From assembly GCA_020466095.1 (NCBI GenBank), contig CM035808.1, positions 42,193,555 through 42,257,554 of the forward strand: 64,000 nt of DNA, in the 5' to 3' direction. A model generated the notes under the pieces. That model had not been told where the DNA came from and searched no databases. It saw nothing but the letters and a program-made list of their open reading frames with translations. The translations under genes were made by a program, and so were the position numbers. This DNA is from Chlorops oryzae (taxonomy: Eukaryota > Arthropoda > Insecta > Diptera > Chloropidae). Shown here piece after piece: positions 59,406-64,000 of the stretch (within the stretch, counting starts at the first letter, position 1; each line of letters begins with the position of its first letter).

Positions 59406-59679
59406 ATTCATTAAAGAAATGATTTGCAGAATTATAAAGGAATTTTTTTGACAGGCTTTTCAAAGAAAATCAAAGATATAATTTGAAAATGTACAGGGAT
59501 ATTGTAGAATATTTAAAAAATGCATTAAAAAATGCATCCTACTTTGAAGTGCTATAACTCAGTAACGGTACCTTTTAGGCAAGTGGTGCAAGAACAAAAA
59601 ACATAGCCCTTGACATTAGGTATCACATGTTAGAACTATGCAGAAAGTTACCCGGACGCCCTGTACATATAGAGTTGAA

Positions 59680-60716
59680 TAAATAAGGATGCTATAATCA
59701 TGTGAGCTTAACAATACAATACCCGAATATATATTTGAATATATCTGATTTTAAAACAGGCCCGAATATAACTCCCACTGGAACAAATAGTATTGGGGAT
59801 TAGCATAAAAGAACACCATCTGATTTTCGATTCCCTTCTGAATTATTGACGCAAGAAGCTTTTTTAAGAAACTCCCCATTTTTCATTCCTACTTTTCCAT
59901 TATAACTGTAAACATTTAACAGTTTGAAAATTTGCACAAATTAAAGACTTCATCCAAATATCTCCAAAACTAGAGATCTTGGAACTGGAGCTACCCTTGT
60001 CTCGTCAAGAAATTTTAATAAGGAAAAGGGTTAATAAAAGCAGGTGAAACTGACATTTCTATTCGTATATTGGTATGGTCAATCTCGAGATTTGACGGAA
60101 TATCATTTTCATACTAGCAGCTAAATCTACATTTAAAGCTAAATTCTGCATTTATCCGTGCATTTAAATGCATTTGGAGCACTCGAAATGCACAAATATA
60201 TTCTAAAGTTATGATAATTTCGTTGCAACACTGGCGAAAAAGTACGAAATAAATTGTTATTCTTTGTAACACAACCCATACATTCAACAATAAGACGGCC
60301 AACTTTAAAAAAAGTCTATGCAGGACACCGGCGCTTATCCAAAACATGATTAAAAATTTTTTGGATTTGTTGGTGGTCTACTTATATTAAAAACGAAGAA
60401 TACTACTGATTCACAATTTATTTTCAAAATCATATTTTCCACATGAGTTGCATATTTTAACAAGTTCTGAGTTTTGGTTCAGAATGTCATTTCGGGACAG
60501 CGCCGCAGAATGCGTGATGGTTGGCCGCCTTATTCAACAAACGAATCGGCTGATTCTTAATGCTGAATTAGTGCTAAATGCAAATGTGTGTAGTCTGAAA
60601 GGCTTCGAATATATCGCGCTAAATACTGAATTTACATATGAGCAAATCTGCGAAGCTTATTATACACGTACGCACAATCGCAATATGCCCTCGACACAGA
60701 GTGTAACAGTTAAAAA
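59680..60716 (+). mobile_element. Degraded type A mini-me-like copy with an insertion
   Basis: The start AATAAGGATGCTATAATCAT followed by CAATACAATACCCGA is a decayed type A start. A core-like ATTGGTATGGTCAATCTCGA lies near 60068. The terminal part, GCAATATGCCCTCGACACAG, resumes near 60681, so about 0.55 kb (60105..60665) is inserted. That insert has internal inverted repeats (AATAAGACGGCCAAC near 60289 against GTTGGCCGCCTTATT near 60520). Its ends are unresolved. Confidence 0.5.
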
Positions 60717-63714
60717 ATTAATCATTTTTGGTATTATTTGCTTCAAAAACTTAAAAAAACGAAACTATAAGCTTTCATTGTTTCTTCACTGCCAATCTTT
60801 CCATACTATAATAATGTGTGTAAGGCGTCACCCTTAATCCTAAACTCAATTTAAAACACTTATTTCGTTAATCATTTGCAATTTACTGATCTCAATGCAC
60901 AAAATTGGGTCAATCTTTATCGTTATTTTCAAGGAAAGTCTTGGCGTTATATTGATATTTTTTTTATCGATTTTGAAAGTGAATTTTTTGATGAAAAATA
61001 CAATTTTGATCGCACATTACATCAAGTGTTGGCTTAAAGATGAAATTATGTAATAAAATAAAACTTAATTTAATTACCTGAAGCAAAGTATGGACGACGA
61101 AATAAATTATTAAAGCCGCCAGTACTTCATTTTAATTGAAAATAAAAATTGAAAAATGAAAATTTAAAAAGAGCTCAAGGATATACATATACTAAAAATA
61201 CTTACCGGCTGAGGCTCGTTTATTTTTTATTTAAATCTGCCATCGATAAGCCTTATTGGCATTCAATCAGCGCACAATATGAAGTCATCAATCAATGCGG
61301 CGTAAGCGACTCAAATGCAAAACTTTCTAAAAAAAAATCATGAGATCTATGGCACTCTGGGTAACATGAAAATTGGCAGTTCTGCACGTAAATCTTTTGT
61401 AATTGGAAAAAGTATAAAATAATTTATCGAAAATGTATCAAAAAAAAAAAAAATAAGAAAAATAAGAAAAAAGCTGTTCACATTACATGAAAATCGATGG
61501 ACATTAAAACTTTTGCTTATCCGAAGCCACCGAAAACCCCAGAAGCGTTGTGGTAGCTGGAACGGCAGCTTCTTCGGCTTCACCTCCCTCTGTGCGATTA
61601 CATGTTGCGCTGTGCTAATTGAAATACTCTTAATCAGATGCTTCTCTTTTCCGAAAAGCCGCATCGATACGAACTTTTATACGAGGTGGTATTTAATCCA
61701 ACGTTTTGATGTACCTGCACTGTCCTTAAGCTGCAGTCGCTTCGGATAATGTTGCATGCCTTAATCTAGTGACTGCAAAAGTGGCAAAACAGTAGTAAGC
61801 GCAAAGGTACGACCTCGTACGCGTGCAGTAAACGGTCTGATATCTTGTTAAGTTCGAACTTCAGTTTAGCCATCGTATGAAAAATCCTCCTCCCGAGGAT
61901 CATTCATATATACAAACATACATACCTACAATGTTATGAGTGTATTAAATGTAAGTAGCCAAGTTGGTAGTTGCGGCACGCATGCGCAACGGCGTTTTAG
62001 CGCTTAACAAGGTAGGCGAAACGCAGTTAAGCGGTTTCACTTTATTTTGAATTTCTTTTTTTTTTTGTTATTGTATTATTTTTATCATGTATTTTCCTTT
62101 CTTAAGCTCTCAGACTTTGTGATATTGTAATCAAGCTGCTTTGGGAAAGTAGTTTCGATTCAAAACGGGAGGAAGCGCCCGTCTTTTTCATATTGCCTTT
62201 CATTAAGTAGACGCGTACGCGCGTACTTAAGCCTGAAGTTTCACTTCTTAATCGAGTGGTTTAAAATTGTCTAAGTCCGTCTGTCCAACGATTCACTCGT
62301 CCAGTAATCAGTTCTGCTTAAATGAGATCAATTGAGAAATCTTATTAAAAATACATTAAAACATCGAACGAGCTGAGTCTTTGGTTCGGAAATAATGCAC
62401 CGCCCTACGACAAGCGGATAATCAGTAATTTCCTTGATTACATTGTTCGCCAGCGAAATGTTCTCTAACAAGGCCTTAACAAGAGTGAAAAGTAAAAAAA
62501 AAAAAACAAGCGGAATAAGAAGAAATAAACCCTTTTAAGAAAAGTGATTTCGTCTCAGAGTGAGCCAGGAATGGAAAAAAGAGTCATGAATTTTTATTGA
62601 TCATAAAGTTTTGGTAAATGCGAGTGTAACGGTGAAATATTCAAATCGCAATGCGACTTCCTGCCACACAACGCGCAACTCGCAGCTCACAATTCGATTC
62701 GTATGCGCATTTAAGTCAATCAAAAATCAATTCATAAAATTTGCAAAGCAATCAAATTTGTTATAAAACTGTCAATATAGGGTTGCTGCCGAAGCAGCAG
62801 CAGCAGAAGCAGCGACAACACGCGTTTGTGCCCTTAAAAGACAGGGTAATTGAGAGCCCTTCTCCAATTGTCTGATCGGGCAAAATACATACACATTCAA
62901 AATAATGGCTCTTTTTGCGGTTGTATGCAAACTAGCGGGAATCAATGAATGTATCTCTAAATGTGACTTACTTTGCATACTCAGGCCTCGGTGCCAACGT
63001 GTATCCGAGTAGCCTTTCGAGCAAACAAACGAAGGAGCACCATATCGTCATAAAAGATCTTGTGCGACTACGATCGCTTGACTGCTAGCTGCTGGCCATT
63101 TGCCGTAAAACAATGTTGTCAAACAGACAGACACAATTCAATCATTTTGTAGCCGAACGGCCGGACAAAAGCAAAAAGAAATGTTACGGTCAGACTTAAG
63201 CGATCACAACAACTAGATTAAACGATCATCGATCAGTGCACCGTAGCGTTGAGATTCTGTCGAGTATACAAATGCAATACGCACTTTTTAAACTTGGTAA
63301 AATGAAAAGGAGACTGCTTTTGAGAAGGAAGAAATCTGTGTGCGGATCAATAAGTTCATTGAAATTAATAAAGAATTTTCTCATATAAGTTGAACCATTT
63401 AAAGCATTGTGGTATCATCCTGGTGGCAAAATTTCAAAAAATTATTTATAAGCTTCGTCAAGATATTAACGTAGGCGTATTCTCTGTTTCCCAGATTTTG
63501 AAAAACCGACCGAGCAACGGGTAAGCAGGACAAATAGCGTCTAAAACAAAAAAAAAGGGTCCTTTATTAAACTATAATTTGAGTTCAATTTTCACAAAAA
63601 AGGTAAACTCTTTAACCCTTTAAAGACCTATTTTTTTCGAAGTTTTTTGGTTTCTACCGGAACCAGTGGAATATTAGGGCTTAAGAAGACTGAGAAAACG
63701 TATGAAACGCTCTT
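60717..63714. other. Gene-free DNA
   Basis: No gene recognised. A CAG/AGC tract lies at 62791..62814 and several poly-A/T runs occur (for example 61438..61452). The frames at 61347..61749 overlap on both strands. No element termini were found. Confidence 0.5.
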
Positions 63715-64000
63715 AGGGGCCGTCCACGTATTACGTCAGCATGGTTTTGACCATTTTAGACCCCCGTCCCCCTTATCAACAATCGTCATCGTGTATCCTA
63801 TCCCCCTCCTCTTTAAATCATCTTTGAGCCCTTTATTATTGCACAAGTAAATAGAAATTTTATTTCTTCAAAACAATGTTTCATACAATTTTCTTATAAG
63901 ATAGAGATGATGACATGATAATTGCGAATTGTCCCCCCTCTCCATCATCATCAAGCGGCATCATTCTCGAGAGCAACCCCCCTTGTATGATGACGTAATA
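63715..64000. mobile_element. MITE with TATTACGTCA ends, cut by window end
   Basis: It starts GGGGCCGTCCACGTATTACG at about 63718. The last bases of the window, TGATGACGTAATA, are the complement of the inner part of that end, so the right terminus lies about 15 bases beyond the window. Pyrimidine-rich CCCCC runs sit next to both ends. It is similar in its ends to the MITE at 44183..44498. Confidence 0.6.

Larger units (their letters stand above)
58336..59663. mobile_element. Mariner-like element with long arms and nested MITE
   Basis: The ends CAGGGTGTCCGGGAAACTTT and (inverted) CAGGGCGTCCGGGTAACTTT are flanked by TA (58334..58335 and 59664..59665). The inverted arms run over 200 bases each: 58336..58380 plus 58920..59095 on the left, 59455..59663 on the right. 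Between them the plus strand keeps a decayed transposase C-terminus (see 59100..59405). The left arm is interrupted by a 535-bp MITE. Without it the element is about 0.8 kb, an internally deleted Tc1/mariner-superfamily copy. Confidence 0.85.

Noticed and set aside
60040..60046. GCAGGTG E-box
   Set aside because: It lies inside a degraded mini-me-like copy, so a proneural enhancer role is unlikely.
1..64000. CRISPR arrays, operons or bacterial-type features
   Set aside because: The window is animal nuclear DNA. Regularly spaced repeats seen here are transposon-internal tandem units (127 bp) or microsatellites, not spacer arrays.

Overview
This 64 kb window looks like euchromatic DNA from a higher fly (cyclorrhaphan Diptera, most likely a non-Drosophila acalyptrate such as a tephritid fruit fly). 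The evidence is one clear intronless proneural bHLH gene of the achaete-scute complex (AS-C), set in AT-rich non-coding DNA with dipteran-style microsatellites and many small transposons. The species assignment is inference.

The only host protein-coding gene I can support is lethal of scute (l(1)sc, l'sc) at 26302..27129 on the plus strand. It encodes 275 residues, with a His/Gln-rich N-terminus, the AS-C bHLH domain and the AS-C C-terminal motif. It is preceded by about 420 bases with no ATG. Its 3' UTR carries an exact proneural box (27419..27431), a 3' UTR motif known from proneural genes, and a second copy of its GGAAGAC core 63 bases downstream. No scute, asense, pcl-type protease or other gene is visible in the 26 kb upstream or the 37 kb downstream. 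The flanks are therefore non-coding and presumably hold proneural enhancers, as in other AS-C loci, although individual enhancers cannot be delimited by eye.

Much of the flank has been expanded by nested mobile elements. (i) 12919..19245: two mini-me/DINE-1-like elements, one of them a foldback split by a 3.0 kb TA-flanked inverted-repeat element that itself carries three MITEs, followed by a 5'-truncated, frameshifted non-LTR retrotransposon. (ii) 23130..23666: a MITE with another inside it. (iii) 32343..34850: two mini-me-like elements and two tRNA-like SINE heads. (iv) 39998..43494: at least seven terminal-inverted-repeat elements nested several deep, where homologous arms or copies act as built-in empty sites and reveal target duplications. 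(v) 44183..44847: two MITEs. (vi) 51957..54222: a cluster of mini-me-like elements with a 127-bp internal tandem repeat. (vii) 58336..60716: a mariner remnant with a decayed transposase and a nested MITE, then a degraded mini-me-like copy. (viii) 63715 to the window end: an incomplete MITE.

I found no new protein-coding system. The most interesting observations are the conserved l'sc 3' UTR motif, the isolation of l'sc within an expanded complex, and the transposon nests whose insertion order and target preference can be read directly. Most other short open frames are chance frames or lie inside repeats.
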